A DNA stretch of 44,170 bases from an uncultured Microbulbifer sp. (lineage in GTDB: Bacteria > Pseudomonadota > Gammaproteobacteria > Pseudomonadales > Cellvibrionaceae). Shown one piece after another: positions 36,287-44,102 of this stretch. The first letter of the stretch is position 1; the number at the start of each line of letters is the position of its first letter. Under the pieces are notes generated by a model. The model was not told the DNA's origin, searched no databases, and saw nothing but the letters and a program-made list of their open reading frames with translations. The stretch is taken from positions 1-44,170 of the forward strand of contig NZ_CANLDD010000037.1 of assembly GCF_947489355.1 (NCBI RefSeq), in the 5' to 3' direction. The position numbers were made by a program, and so were the translations under genes.

Positions 36287-36508
36287 TTGTGGTCAGGTAA
36301 AACCTGGCGGCACACCCTCAGCGATAACCTGAATGCGTGGATTGGAGAGCGTGACAAATTGTGCTTAGCGTCAGTTGCTTTGACCCATGGGTTCTGGGAA
36401 ACGGTGTCATACAGTACCTTGGGCGAGAATCGGTACGTCGGATGGTACAATTGGAAAGGCAGGCAGTCTGGTCCGCCTGACTCATTCCAGGTGCTACGCG
36501 GTGGGTAA
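36287..36508 (+). CDS. Doubtful 73-aa ORF, possible gene remnant
   Basis: A GTG-initiated frame with a Trp-rich, protein-like composition (SDNLNAWIGERDKLCLASVA; GENRYVGWYNWKGRQSGPPD). The opposite strand is also open, so coding direction is uncertain. No family recognised. It may be part of an older gene continued by the frame at 36482-36705 after a frameshift. Confidence 0.25.
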   Translation: MWSGKTWRHTLSDNLNAWIGERDKLCLASVALTHGFWETVSYSTLGENRYVGWYNWKGRQSGPPDSFQVLRGG

Positions 36509-36576
36509 AAGTTGAATCCAGGCCTCCTGCCAGTTTGTGCCATGTTGTTTCCACCAGAAGCCTGGATATCAAATTC

Positions 36577-36705
36577 ATGGTTGAATCCGTGTTCCTTAAA
36601 ATTGCTATTGACGCACAGCTCAGGAAAGTGCGCTTAGACCCAGACACCCTTGCCCATAATGGCCACCTCCGCTATTTTGTAACCCACTTAGTTGTCAATG
36701 ACTAA
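36577..36705 (+). CDS. Doubtful 42-aa ORF, possible 3' remnant
   Basis: The frame beginning ATG 36577 reads MVESVFLKIAIDAQLRKVRL and ends THLVVND. It stays open upstream to about 36482, which with the 36287-36508 frame suggests two pieces of one decayed gene. No family recognised. Confidence 0.25.
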   Translation: MVESVFLKIAIDAQLRKVRLDPDTLAHNGHLRYFVTHLVVND

Positions 36706-36980
36706 AATGAAAACCACCCAGTAATCGATCAGCCAATAAGTAGTGGGCTAAAACTATCTAAAAATGAAATCTGTGAAATTATGCGATTGCTTGGCAGAGA
36801 TTGTTAAATCACCCGGCAGTCAAGAAGGGAGTCTGGAATCTGAAATGTTGTTGCCGGTTTGTGGCGCTGCTGGTTTTCAAGGGCCTCGCCAGCCCACCCA
36901 CTGCCGGTGGTGCCGGGGTAGAGCTAGCGGTGTTGAGAAAAAGGTTTGCAGTTGGGCGCCCGCCGTGCACTGGATGTGCG

Positions 36981-37496
36981 TTAACTGTTGGTTGAAGAAG
37001 CTCCCAGGCGCGCGTTTTGACGGGCCCACAGCCAGTGATCGAACGACCAGCGTCCGGCACCCGTGATAAAGAGAAACATGAGGCTTAGCAGCATCACCAT
37101 ATCCGCCCTGGCTTCGTGCTGAGCACTCCAGAAACCGTAGCGGCCCATTTCGGATACGTGAAAGATCCACCAGTCGTGTCCCAGTAGAATAGGCAGCTTG
37201 GTGGAAAGCAGCGCAACACACATGGTGATCATCAGCGGGATCGTCGCTAAACGCGTGGCAATGCCGAAAATGATCATCAAGCCGCACAGGATTTCAACCA
37301 CACCCACAAAGGGGCCGAAAAACCCAGGCAGCGGAATGCCGATTCCCGTAAAGCGTCCGGCCCCGAGAATATCGGCGAATAGCAGCTTTTGCAGGCCTTC
37401 TGGGAAGAACACTGCGAGGCCCACCGCCAGCCGAATAAAGATGGTGGCACTGGCGCAAGCCCTGGCCTCATGCCCACCGAAAAAAACAGAGTTCAC
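36981..37496 (-). CDS. DoxX-family membrane protein
   Basis: A 171-aa protein with four membrane helices. It has the DoxX pattern: FIRLAVGLAVFFPEGLQKLLF at the N-terminus, GFFGPFVGVVEILCGLMIIFGIATRLA, and a WWIFHVSEMGRYGFWSAQHEARADMVMLL segment before the last helix. DoxX proteins are quinone-associated or redox-linked membrane proteins (the founding member is a subunit of archaeal thiosulfate:quinone oxidoreductase); the role here is unknown. GTG 37496 has AAGGAG upstream and overlaps the stop of the cytochrome gene (GTGA), so the two are translationally coupled. Confidence 0.88.
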   Translation of the reverse strand: MNSVFFGGHEARACASATIFIRLAVGLAVFFPEGLQKLLFADILGAGRFTGIGIPLPGFFGPFVGVVEILCGLMIIFGIATRLATIPLMITMCVALLSTKLPILLGHDWWIFHVSEMGRYGFWSAQHEARADMVMLLSLMFLFITGAGRWSFDHWLWARQNARLGASSTNS

Positions 37497-38014
37497 TGTG
37501 TCTCCTTCCGCGAAGGTGCGTACAGCTCGAAAACCGGCTGATTATTCATAAAAGGGACGGATTCCGCCACATGGCAAGCCAAACAGGCGGCCCTCGCCCT
37601 GGCAAACCCCGTCCAGGCCCTGGCTGGATCTTTTGATTGAAAGTCCCGGTCCACGGTTTCCCAAGTGCTGCCGAGTAATATAGCATCCGCATTGGCCTTG
37701 CGTGCCGGGCGCTTCAGATACCCATTTTGTATGGTGGTACGAATTTTGCTCCAATGGTAGCTGGCAAGGGCAAAGTTATCGCGCCTCAATGCTTCATAGA
37801 TGGATTCAAAGCGCTCACCCACCTCCCACATCGGCTGGTCAAATCCCCGCAGATAGCGCTGCAGTTTGGTGAAACGAGTCGAATTGCTTTCTGCATCTGT
37901 CAGCCAATGGGTCGTAGCCTGCTTTTCTTTTCCCGGCTGGGCTACGCCAATCCCCACGGCGGCCATCAGAAAAATGCTGCCGATCCAGGTTTTTATAAGG
38001 ATTCCCGCTTTCAT
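37493..38014 (-). CDS. Periplasmic single-haem c-type cytochrome (cytochrome c'-like)
   Basis: A 173-aa protein with a signal peptide (residues 1-26, ending GIGVAQ) and one haem-binding CLACH near the C-terminus (about residue 147). The rest is mostly amphipathic helix, and the haem motif follows a helix beginning with GSTWETVDRDF, an arrangement like four-helix-bundle cytochromes c'. ATG 38014 is chosen because GGAG lies upstream and it gives a proper signal peptide; earlier in-frame codons would bury it. It is coupled to doxX by a 4-base overlap; together they suggest electron transfer between a membrane quinone partner and a periplasmic haem. Confidence 0.85.
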   Translation of the reverse strand: MKAGILIKTWIGSIFLMAAVGIGVAQPGKEKQATTHWLTDAESNSTRFTKLQRYLRGFDQPMWEVGERFESIYEALRRDNFALASYHWSKIRTTIQNGYLKRPARKANADAILLGSTWETVDRDFQSKDPARAWTGFARARAACLACHVAESVPFMNNQPVFELYAPSRKETQ

Positions 38015-38048
38015 CAGGCATTTCTCCACAACAATATCGAATTTCGAT

Positions 38049-38077
38049 AAAATACCAAACTCCCCATATTGGTTCAA
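38049..38077 (-). promoter_or_regulatory. Probable promoter of the cytochrome-doxX operon
   Basis: On the minus strand TTGAAC (38077-38072), a 17-base spacer and TATTTT (38054-38049), 34 bases before the cytochrome ATG. Confidence 0.55.
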
Positions 38078-38083
38078 TCGCAA

Positions 38084-38389
38084 ATTGTCGCTTTGGACTC
38101 CAGTTACAAGCTGTGAAAGGCCTCTCGAAAAGCCTGGAAAAGACAGGGTGCCGTCACGCTTGTGGATTCTGCCCGGAAGTAAGCATAAGCAGAGGGTCCC
38201 ATGACTATTCCCGATGCTTCCGGTAAGGTCCGGCTACCGGTAGCCTAACGGGCATCCAGTTGAACGCGGTACCAGTGGATGCCGGCGCGAGCCCTTTGGG
38301 GGGTAGAGCTTGCAGGCTTTTGTACCAGCAACCTTCCCAGGGTGGCCATATGAGGCTGCCTGGGGACAAAAAATGACAAAGAAGCAAAA
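38084..38389. promoter_or_regulatory. Divergent cytochrome/padR control region
   Basis: 306 bases between the leftward cytochrome-doxX operon and the rightward padR gene. It contains a perfect 14-bp palindrome at 38232-38245 and a separated inverted repeat GGCATCC/GGATGCC at 38251-38257 and 38277-38283. No open frame is convincing. A local regulator next to an operon with palindromes between them suggests PadR control, which is inference. Confidence 0.45.
38232..38245. promoter_or_regulatory. Perfect 14-bp palindrome, candidate operator
   Basis: GGCTACCGGTAGCC is its own reverse complement. It lies 145 bases upstream of padR and about 155 upstream of the cytochrome promoter. It does not match the usual PadR ATGT-N8-ACAT consensus, so the binding protein is unknown. 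Confidence 0.4.
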
Positions 38390-38695
38390 ATGACAGACAA
38401 GGATCTCTACGGTGGCCTGATCCGCCTGCACATTCTGTATCATGCAGCCATAGAGCCTGTATTTGGGCTTGGAATCATGGAGGAGTTACAGCGGCATGGC
38501 TACGATATTAGTGCCGGCACCCTTTACCCGATGCTGCATGGGCTGGAAAGAAAAGGCTATCTGATTTCCAGCCGAGAGAGTGGTGGGCGCAGCCCGAGAC
38601 GCGTTTACACCATTACCGGCAAGGGTCGTAGTGCACTAAACGATGCCAAGATCAAAGTCAGGGAATTGTTTGGTGAACTTATTCGGGGGTGCTGA
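38390..38695 (+). CDS. PadR-family transcriptional regulator
   Basis: A 101-aa winged-helix regulator. The PadR signature is clear: LHILYHAAIEPVFGLGIMEELQRHGYDISAGTLYPMLHGLERKGYLIS, with the wing region SGGRSPRRVYTITGKGRSALNDAK. Members usually repress a neighbouring gene and respond to small ligands or to redox/phenolic stress. Only the DNA-binding part and a short dimerisation helix are present, the minimal PadR subtype. ATG 38390 has AAAGAAG upstream. Its stop is 14 bases from the 3' end of the truncated fecR gene on the other strand. Confidence 0.92.
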   Translation: MTDKDLYGGLIRLHILYHAAIEPVFGLGIMEELQRHGYDISAGTLYPMLHGLERKGYLISSRESGGRSPRRVYTITGKGRSALNDAKIKVRELFGELIRGC

Positions 38696-38709
38696 GGCTA
38701 TACTGGCGA

Positions 38710-39033
38710 TTAGCCACCCGCCAGACCGGCAGAGAGCAGGGCTTGGCCGGTTGTCGCTGCAAACAGCGTGACGCAGCTCACCCCATTGCCCAAAAAAGTA
38801 TTGCGATCCTCCTCCCTCGCCGCCAGGATTGCCGCATCTTCGGCAATTGCATCGAAACATGCCCAGTCGCACTCCATTTGCCGGTAGGCCAAACAATTTT
38901 CCCGTGTCTGGCAAAGCCACTGGGTGAACCAATACTGTTCTTGTTCGTTCATATCGCCTGAACGCAGCTCGTTGAACCAGTAGGTGGCGGCCGCACGCTG
39001 TGTTTTGTGATCGGAATGGGTTTGCAATGTCAT
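38710..39033 (-). CDS. Truncated FecR-like anti-sigma factor (DUF4880 N-terminal domain only)
   Basis: FecR proteins sense a signal through a periplasmic domain and control a partner ECF sigma factor. The N-terminal cytoplasmic DUF4880 part is present: AAATYWFNELRSGDMNEQEQ, FTQWLCQTRENCLAYRQMECDW. After about residue 80 the sequence has a weakly hydrophobic stretch and stops at 107 aa, against about 320 aa in full-length FecR. The periplasmic domain is missing and padR lies immediately beyond, so the gene seems cut off, or the domain is a stand-alone sigma-binding protein. The start has GGAGGACG upstream and overlaps the sigma gene stop (ATGA). Confidence 0.8.
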   Translation of the reverse strand: MTLQTHSDHKTQRAAATYWFNELRSGDMNEQEQYWFTQWLCQTRENCLAYRQMECDWACFDAIAEDAAILAAREEDRNTFLGNGVSCVTLFAATTGQALLSAGLAGG

Positions 39034-39545
39034 GTTTCGTCCTCCATAACCTGTCTTATCCGCACCAGTGCGCGGTGAATAAGCTCCTTTACAGACTCCT
39101 TGGAAATATTCATCTGTTCGGCAATATCCTGATACGTCATATCCTCGAACCGATGAAACTGAAAAGCGGCCCGTGCCCGTGGCGGTAGGCCGACAATCGC
39201 CTTGACTACACGACGGTACTCCTGCATACCGATAACGGCCCGCTCGGGAGAAATAACGTCGGGAATCTCGAATTCATATTCAAGTGCATCTTGGAAGGTA
39301 CGGGATTTGGATTTCTGATGCCGGCTTCGGCTAATCAACAGATTTCTGGCAACAGTGAAGATGTAGCTTTGCGGGTTGTGGATCTCCGTGTCCTGTTGCC
39401 TTACCTGCAAGTGCAGTTGGAAGAAAACTTCCTGTACCAGATCGTCAATATCGGCATTGTTTACCCGTGGTGCGAAATAGCGCCGCAGACCTGAGCCGTA
39501 CTCATTCATCCATGTGGAAATAACTCTTTCGCAGTAGTTAATCAT
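39030..39545 (-). CDS. ECF RNA polymerase sigma factor (FecI-like)
   Basis: A 171-aa group IV sigma factor. Region 2 (about 10-75) contains NADIDDLVQEVFFQLH and the -10 recognition segment NPQSYIFTVARNLLISRSR. Region 4 (about 115-165) contains LPPRARAAFQFHRFEDMTYQDIAEQMNISKESVKELIHRALVRIRQ. It resembles the FecI group, normally coupled to FecR and a TonB-dependent receptor for iron uptake, but neither a full FecR nor a receptor follows here. The stop overlaps fecR (ATGA). ATG 39545 gives the normal family length. Confidence 0.92.
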   Translation of the reverse strand: MINYCERVISTWMNEYGSGLRRYFAPRVNNADIDDLVQEVFFQLHLQVRQQDTEIHNPQSYIFTVARNLLISRSRHQKSKSRTFQDALEYEFEIPDVISPERAVIGMQEYRRVVKAIVGLPPRARAAFQFHRFEDMTYQDIAEQMNISKESVKELIHRALVRIRQVMEDET

Positions 39546-40907
39546 ATAAAAACCGGATGAGTGAGTCGAGTTAAAATGGGGGTGTCAGACTGCAAGAAAA
39601 CAGAGCCCTTAACCACAAAAATAACCTGGTAGTTTTTTCTTTCTAGAAGTCGATGGTTGATCTTGAACAAATTAATTCCATTTGTATTTAGGGATAACAC
39701 TAGCCCTATGCTCGAATATGACTTTCAAAAGCTGGTTCTCTGGGATGAAATGTGAGCGCAGTCTTACGCGGCTGCTTGGTTTTTCACTAAATTTTATCGG
39801 AATAAAGTAGATTGCAGCTCTGGTATTAAATTTATTGAGCGATTAGTATTCCAGGAAAAAAAGAATTCAATGTATTGAGTAGTGCCAACTTTAAGTCACC
39901 AGGTAAGTAAATTTATTCTAAATTGCGTTTTGAAGCAATCTCCCTTTTTTATTTTGCTCTGCATTTTTAGCTTCTAATCGTGCAGCCTGATTAAATACAG
40001 ATAAAGTATGGGAGAAGTATATTTCCTTGAGTGGCTGCCATGCCTAGCCCAGGTGGCATTCAAAAGTCAAGGCAAGTATGCAAAAATTGCAACAATAACT
40101 TTGTGCTCTATATGCCGATTGCATTTTTATCAGTTCCCCTCTCGAAAATGACCGTGTCAGGATAACCTCAATCGAGAATTTAATAAACGATTGTCACTAC
40201 TACAATGATGAAATAAGTGCCACAATTATTTCTTTTACAAAAAAATATTTGTAATTTTTTCCGTTAAGAAAGGTGTTTAGGCGGATACAGTTAACCAATT
40301 ATGAAGAAAAATTTATAATGACCAGCAGGTCTTTATCCTGTTTGTCAATGACCGTTTGGTTTTGCTTTTTTTATTTCTCTTTTGACACAGTGCTTGCCGC
40401 AGGAAAATAGTCGCCTCTGTATCGCATTCACCTGTTGAGTGATCTGGCTGTTGTTTTTTAATCCGGCAATCCAGGCTACCCAGTGGAAAGGTGAGTACGC
40501 TTGGATGATGAGGCAGGAAGAAGAAAAAATACTGGAGTTTCCTGTAGTGGTGGTTTAAAGCTGCCGTTATTGACAATTTGATCAGGCAACATCTTAAGAG
40601 AGGCGAGCAGTCTATGGCATGATGTTGCTGTGGTGCGCCAAAATATGCGGCCTGCCATCCGTTTGGCTGGGCTAGAAATTTCTGTTCTATAAAATCAGTT
40701 CGGCAGATCTCCCCTTAGGTCAGTACCTGAGCAGTCCTTGACGGCTTGTTACCATCAATATTGCAACTCCTGTCTGAGTGCCCAGATATTCAGCAATTTC
40801 CGGTGTCTGGCAGTTACACGAAGTAATCAACACATTTCAACTTTATAATACCGATGATCCTTTTGGGCAGGGCCGCAAAGAATAAATCTATTAATGGATA
40901 AGTGATT

Positions 40908-41050
40908 CTAATTTGGAGGCAGGTACGTAAGTACTCTCAACCCTTGTATATCCAGTGCGGAGTACATTCTCTGATCAGGTTGCCAGCCAGCCGTTGACCT
41001 TGAGTACAGGTCAATGATTACTAATAGGTACACTCAGTTCCGTGATGTCC
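40908..41050 (-). pseudogene. Relic of an IS3-family transposase (OrfB rve domain)
   Basis: On the minus strand one frame reads DITE and, after a one-base shift, the next frame reads YLLVIIDLYSRSTAGW followed by DQRM, then a stop. This is the beta-strand around the first two catalytic positions of IS3-type rve transposases (consensus DIT...YLAVVIDLYSRxVVGWxM..RM). Flanking sequence no longer aligns, so only about 140 bases remain recognisable. Confidence 0.6.
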
Positions 41051-41130
41051 AAATGCTTTCAGATACCCAATAGTATTTGGCGTAATTTTCATTTACAGGA
41101 TAGACCTTTGGCGTGCTGGTACCCTTTCTA

Positions 41131-41168
41131 TTTTCCTACAGATAACTCTTTTTCCTACAGATAACTCT
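41131..41168. repeat. 19-bp perfect tandem duplication
   Basis: TTTTCCTACAGATAACTCT occurs at 41131-41149 and again directly at 41150-41168. Two copies only, in the gene-free region. Confidence 0.8.
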
Positions 41169-41912
41169 CGTACTTACAATGTTCCCGTTATGTATGGATG
41201 TACGAGAGGCACGGACTATAGAGTCAAGCGGATGAGACACTTATTCATAAAAAAATTTGCTAAAAAGAAGGATTGATCCTCCCGACAGCGTAGTTTTTTT
41301 GCGTCATTGTAGTGGGAAGATCGCTCCAGCTTGCTGTATATGACGTATTCATTTATACGATCGTACCAAGTTTGTTTACTTCCCTTATCGGAGAGTAGGG
41401 GGATCTTCCCGCCCGTGCCGGAACTATATTCAGAGAAACCAGCGGTACGGATTATTGGAGCAATGGAGAATAGTGCCGCCGTCCTCAGGTCGGTTTAACC
41501 TGTGAGTATTGGCAATGCCTTTTGGGTCTCCAGACACTTTACAGGTGATAATCCAGCGGGTAAGGGAAGAGCGTTATTTTGGGTAGATAGTAAAAATTTG
41601 TGGATCTTTATGGATTCCAGGGAGTTAGCTCAGCAGTAAGTTAAGCAATCCTGAAATAGCAGCCTTTGCTCTGAGTTTGATATTGTGCAGATACTCAAAG
41701 AGACTCAGATACAGAGGAAGTCTCTCTTGTGATATCCCTCAATGGGGGCGTTACCAAGATCGCAACAAAGGCCAGAAACCCTCCATAGTATTCACATGAA
41801 CTATCCATTAAATTTTTTGGTGTTTCAAAGCTTAATATTTTTCTTGGCCGATTATTTAAATTCCTGGGTTAAAGTTATAAGTGCATATCTTATTCTGGAA
41901 TATTTTGGTGAG

Positions 41913-42374
41913 CTATTTCACTTCCAGTTGATACGCAGTAAAGTTATTGTCATACAGCTCAGTTTTTCGTACATTTTCTGCAAGCTTGTCCAAGAATTTG
42001 TAGCCAGGGCGGGTATGTAGGAAATGTATAAAGATCTCTTTATGCCCCAGTTCTTTTGCCCATCCCATTACATCCTGAAACACTGTCTTACCTAACCCCC
42101 AGAATTGATCATCAATTACCATTGCAATTGCGTATTTGTCACCTTCCAGTTGAATGGCACACCAGCCCGCCAAGGTGCCTTCAAGAATAATTGCCCTAAC
42201 TTTGCAGCCAGCGGTGCTATCTATCTCTATTTTGGAATCCATCCAAAGCTTCAAGGTCTCAGTTGTAAACAGTGCATGATCAATCAAGTGTTTTCTTACC
42301 CTTTCGCGATTGAGTACTGATAAAAAATCACTTGGGTCGACTTCACTAAATTCTAGGTATTTTACTGCCTTCAT
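41913..42374 (-). CDS. GNAT-family N-acetyltransferase (probable)
   Basis: A 153-aa protein with a GNAT-like layout: an N-terminal strand-helix pair, ILEGTLAGWCAIQLEGDKYAIAMVIDDQFWGLGKTVFQDVMGWAKELG containing the beta-4/alpha-3 acetyl-CoA loop (the usual Q/RxxGxG/A appears as QFWGLGK), and a C-terminal strand YDNNFTAYQLEV. The substrate cannot be predicted. ATG 42374 is the first start and has no strong ribosome-binding site. It lies between the gene-free region and the IS30 element. Confidence 0.7.
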   Translation of the reverse strand: MKAVKYLEFSEVDPSDFLSVLNRERVRKHLIDHALFTTETLKLWMDSKIEIDSTAGCKVRAIILEGTLAGWCAIQLEGDKYAIAMVIDDQFWGLGKTVFQDVMGWAKELGHKEIFIHFLHTRPGYKFLDKLAENVRKTELYDNNFTAYQLEVK

Positions 42375-42465
42375 ATTGTCACCGAACTATTAGTAGCATC
42401 TCTATTGTAATGTATCTAAAATATAAATAAAGAGGGAGTATTTTTCTGGCTGAAATTATTTTATC

Positions 42466-43555
42466 CCAGATTCAACTTGTAAGTGCATATTTTAATGGAG
42501 CTAGACAAATCAGCTAGTTGCCCGTAGGCTTCGTGCTTTTTCTCCGGCAAGAGATATGCAATGTGACGCTACAAGCATCTGACCTGTGAGCAAAGATGCC
42601 AGATTGAGGCATTTAAGAAAAGCGGGTTTCCAAAAGCAGAGATTGCGGCGGCTATAGGCGTGAGTCAATCCACGATATCAAGGGAGTCAGCGCGAAATAG
42701 TAGTCAGCGCGGATATCGGCAAAAGCAAGCCCGGAGGTTTGCGCTTTTGCGTCGTGAAGAGGTCAGAAAGGTAACAAAACTGACACCAGAGCTGATTAGC
42801 CTGGTCGAGGAAAAGCTTACTGAAAAATGGAGCCCGGAGCAAATCTCAGGCTGGCTGCCCAAGGTGCACTTGATACTGTTGAGCCATGAGCGCATCTATC
42901 AACATCTGTGGGCCGACAAGGCGACGGGTGGCGAACTGTTCATGAGCCTCCGGCGGCACGGTAAAAAGTATCACAAGCGAAGTAATGGTAAAACCAATCG
43001 CGGCCAAATCAGGAATCGTATAACTATCGATGAGCGCCCGGTGGAGGTAGATGCGAAGAGTCGGGTTGGCGACTGGGAAATTGATACCGTCATTGACAGG
43101 GAACATAGCGGCGCTCTGGTGACTCTTGTAGAGCGCGTCACGCAGTTTACCTTATTTACACAGGTGGAGAGCAAAAGTGCAGAGGCGGTGGCAGAGGCCA
43201 CTATAGCTCTGCTGAAGCCGTATGCGGCAGTATTGCATGCGATCACGGTGGACAATGGTAAAGAGCTTGTCTATCACGAAAAAATTACTAAGGAGCTTGG
43301 AGCGCAGGTTTATTTCGCGCATGCTACCACTCCTGGGAACGTGGTTAGAGCGAGAATATGAATGGCTTGTGCGCCAATATTGGCCTAAGAGTGTGAACTT
43401 TAAAAAGATAATTCAGAGACAGGTTGATGCAGTGGTATGCGATTTAAATCATTGGTCAAGAAAAACATTAGACTTTGAAATACAGAAAGGCTTAATGGAT
43501 AATTACTTGGCGGCACAGGCCGCATAAATAGTATGCATTTCAAGGTTTAATCTGC
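42466..43555 (+). mobile_element. Decayed IS30-family insertion sequence
   Basis: About 1.09 kb, the normal IS30 length. The left end (CAGATTCAACTTGTAAGTGCATA, about 42467-42489, broken here only by a few mismatches) is an imperfect inverted repeat of the right end (TATGCATTTCAAGG...AATCTG, about 43532-43554). Between them lies a disrupted transposase. The right end matches the IS end at the left window edge. No clear target duplication is seen (IS30 makes only 2-3 bp). Confidence 0.75.
42561..43527 (+). pseudogene. IS30-family transposase, inactivated
   Basis: The reading starts at ATG 42561 but codon 2 is TGA; beyond it the frame continues RYKHLTCEQRCQIEAF, the N-terminal helix-turn-helix (IAAAIGVSQSTISRE), then the DDE region with GDWEIDTVI (first Asp) and ITVDNGKE (second Asp). 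Near 43324 one base is lost: the third-acid motif HSWERG lies in another frame and is followed at once by a TAG. Near 43370 a further shift returns to the frame that ends LMDNYLAAQAA at 43527. At least two frameshifts and two stops make it non-functional. Confidence 0.85.
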
Positions 43556-44102
43556 AAGTGTATTTTTTCAGATATAAAGAATGCCATATTACTTTCTTGG
43601 GAATCTGTATTCCTATCACAAACCGAAGCCTAAGTTGTTATGAAGGCCAATCTGCCGCTTTCGTATGCGTCGCCTTAATCTTGTTCTTGGCTGTAATTTG
43701 ATATATAAGAGAGAAAAGTGCTCCTCTGACATTTCAGGATAAAAAGCAGGGCTATTGTTTGGGATAAACTTCATTGATCTTGCATTCGCACTAATATCTG
43801 ACTGGTTTATGTGCTTTCAGTGTATAGCTTCAATCGCCAAGACATCTTGTTTCCGACATCTATACTTATGCAGACATAAACAGTTGGAAATCACATCCAT
43901 CGGAATTCTTGTATTTTGGCGTCTATAACGGTGTTGCTTTGTACGTGAGCTCAAATATTGCCTGTCGACACAATTTGGTCAGTGTTGTTTTTGAAGCTGT
44001 GCATGCTTGGATCTTGGTTCGTAAGGACTTACCGATGCGTATGATGGATAAAATGAGACAGTGCAGGCTATTCCCTGCACAATAGATTCAATGGGGTATT
44101 GA
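43556..44102. other. Intergenic stretch with no gene, SDR upstream region at its right end
   Basis: About 550 AT-rich bases. No open frame above about 60 codons with a start signal. At the right end is an inverted repeat (44061-44080) 22 bases before the dehydrogenase start. Confidence 0.5.
44061..44080. promoter_or_regulatory. Perfect inverted repeat upstream of the SDR gene, candidate operator
   Basis: GTGCAGG, 6-base spacer, CCTGCAC. Dyad symmetry of this size next to a dehydrogenase gene start is typical of TetR- or LysR-type operators, but no regulator gene lies inside the window. Confidence 0.4.

Larger units (their letters stand above)
39546..41912. other. 2.4-kb region without an intact gene
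   Basis: AT-rich DNA with stop codons in all frames, apart from short ORFs (40313-40576 and 40476-40658, minus) lacking homology. It contains an IS3-family transposase relic at 40908-41050, a 19-bp tandem duplication at 41131-41168, and a separated 9-bp inverted repeat (GGGAAGATC at 41314-41322, GATCTTCCC at 41402-41410). It looks like a graveyard of mobile elements next to the sigma gene. Confidence 0.6.

Noticed and set aside
36764..37066. 100-codon plus-strand ORF
   Set aside because: Its 3' part is antisense to doxX and the 5' part has no protein-like features.
40313..40658. Overlapping minus-strand ORFs in the gene-free region
   Set aside because: Low-complexity, overlapping each other in different frames, no homology recognised.
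41131..41168. Possible CRISPR-like repeat
   Set aside because: Only two directly adjacent copies without a spacer and no cas genes; it is a simple tandem duplication.
41625..41690. tRNA-like GTTAGCTCAGCAG string
   Set aside because: Again only the D-arm resembles a tRNA; no cloverleaf or GTTCGANTC T-loop follows.
1..43555. Composite transposon bounded by the two IS30-like ends
   Set aside because: The intervening 42 kb is made of conserved essential core genes in ancestral order, and the right copy is dead.
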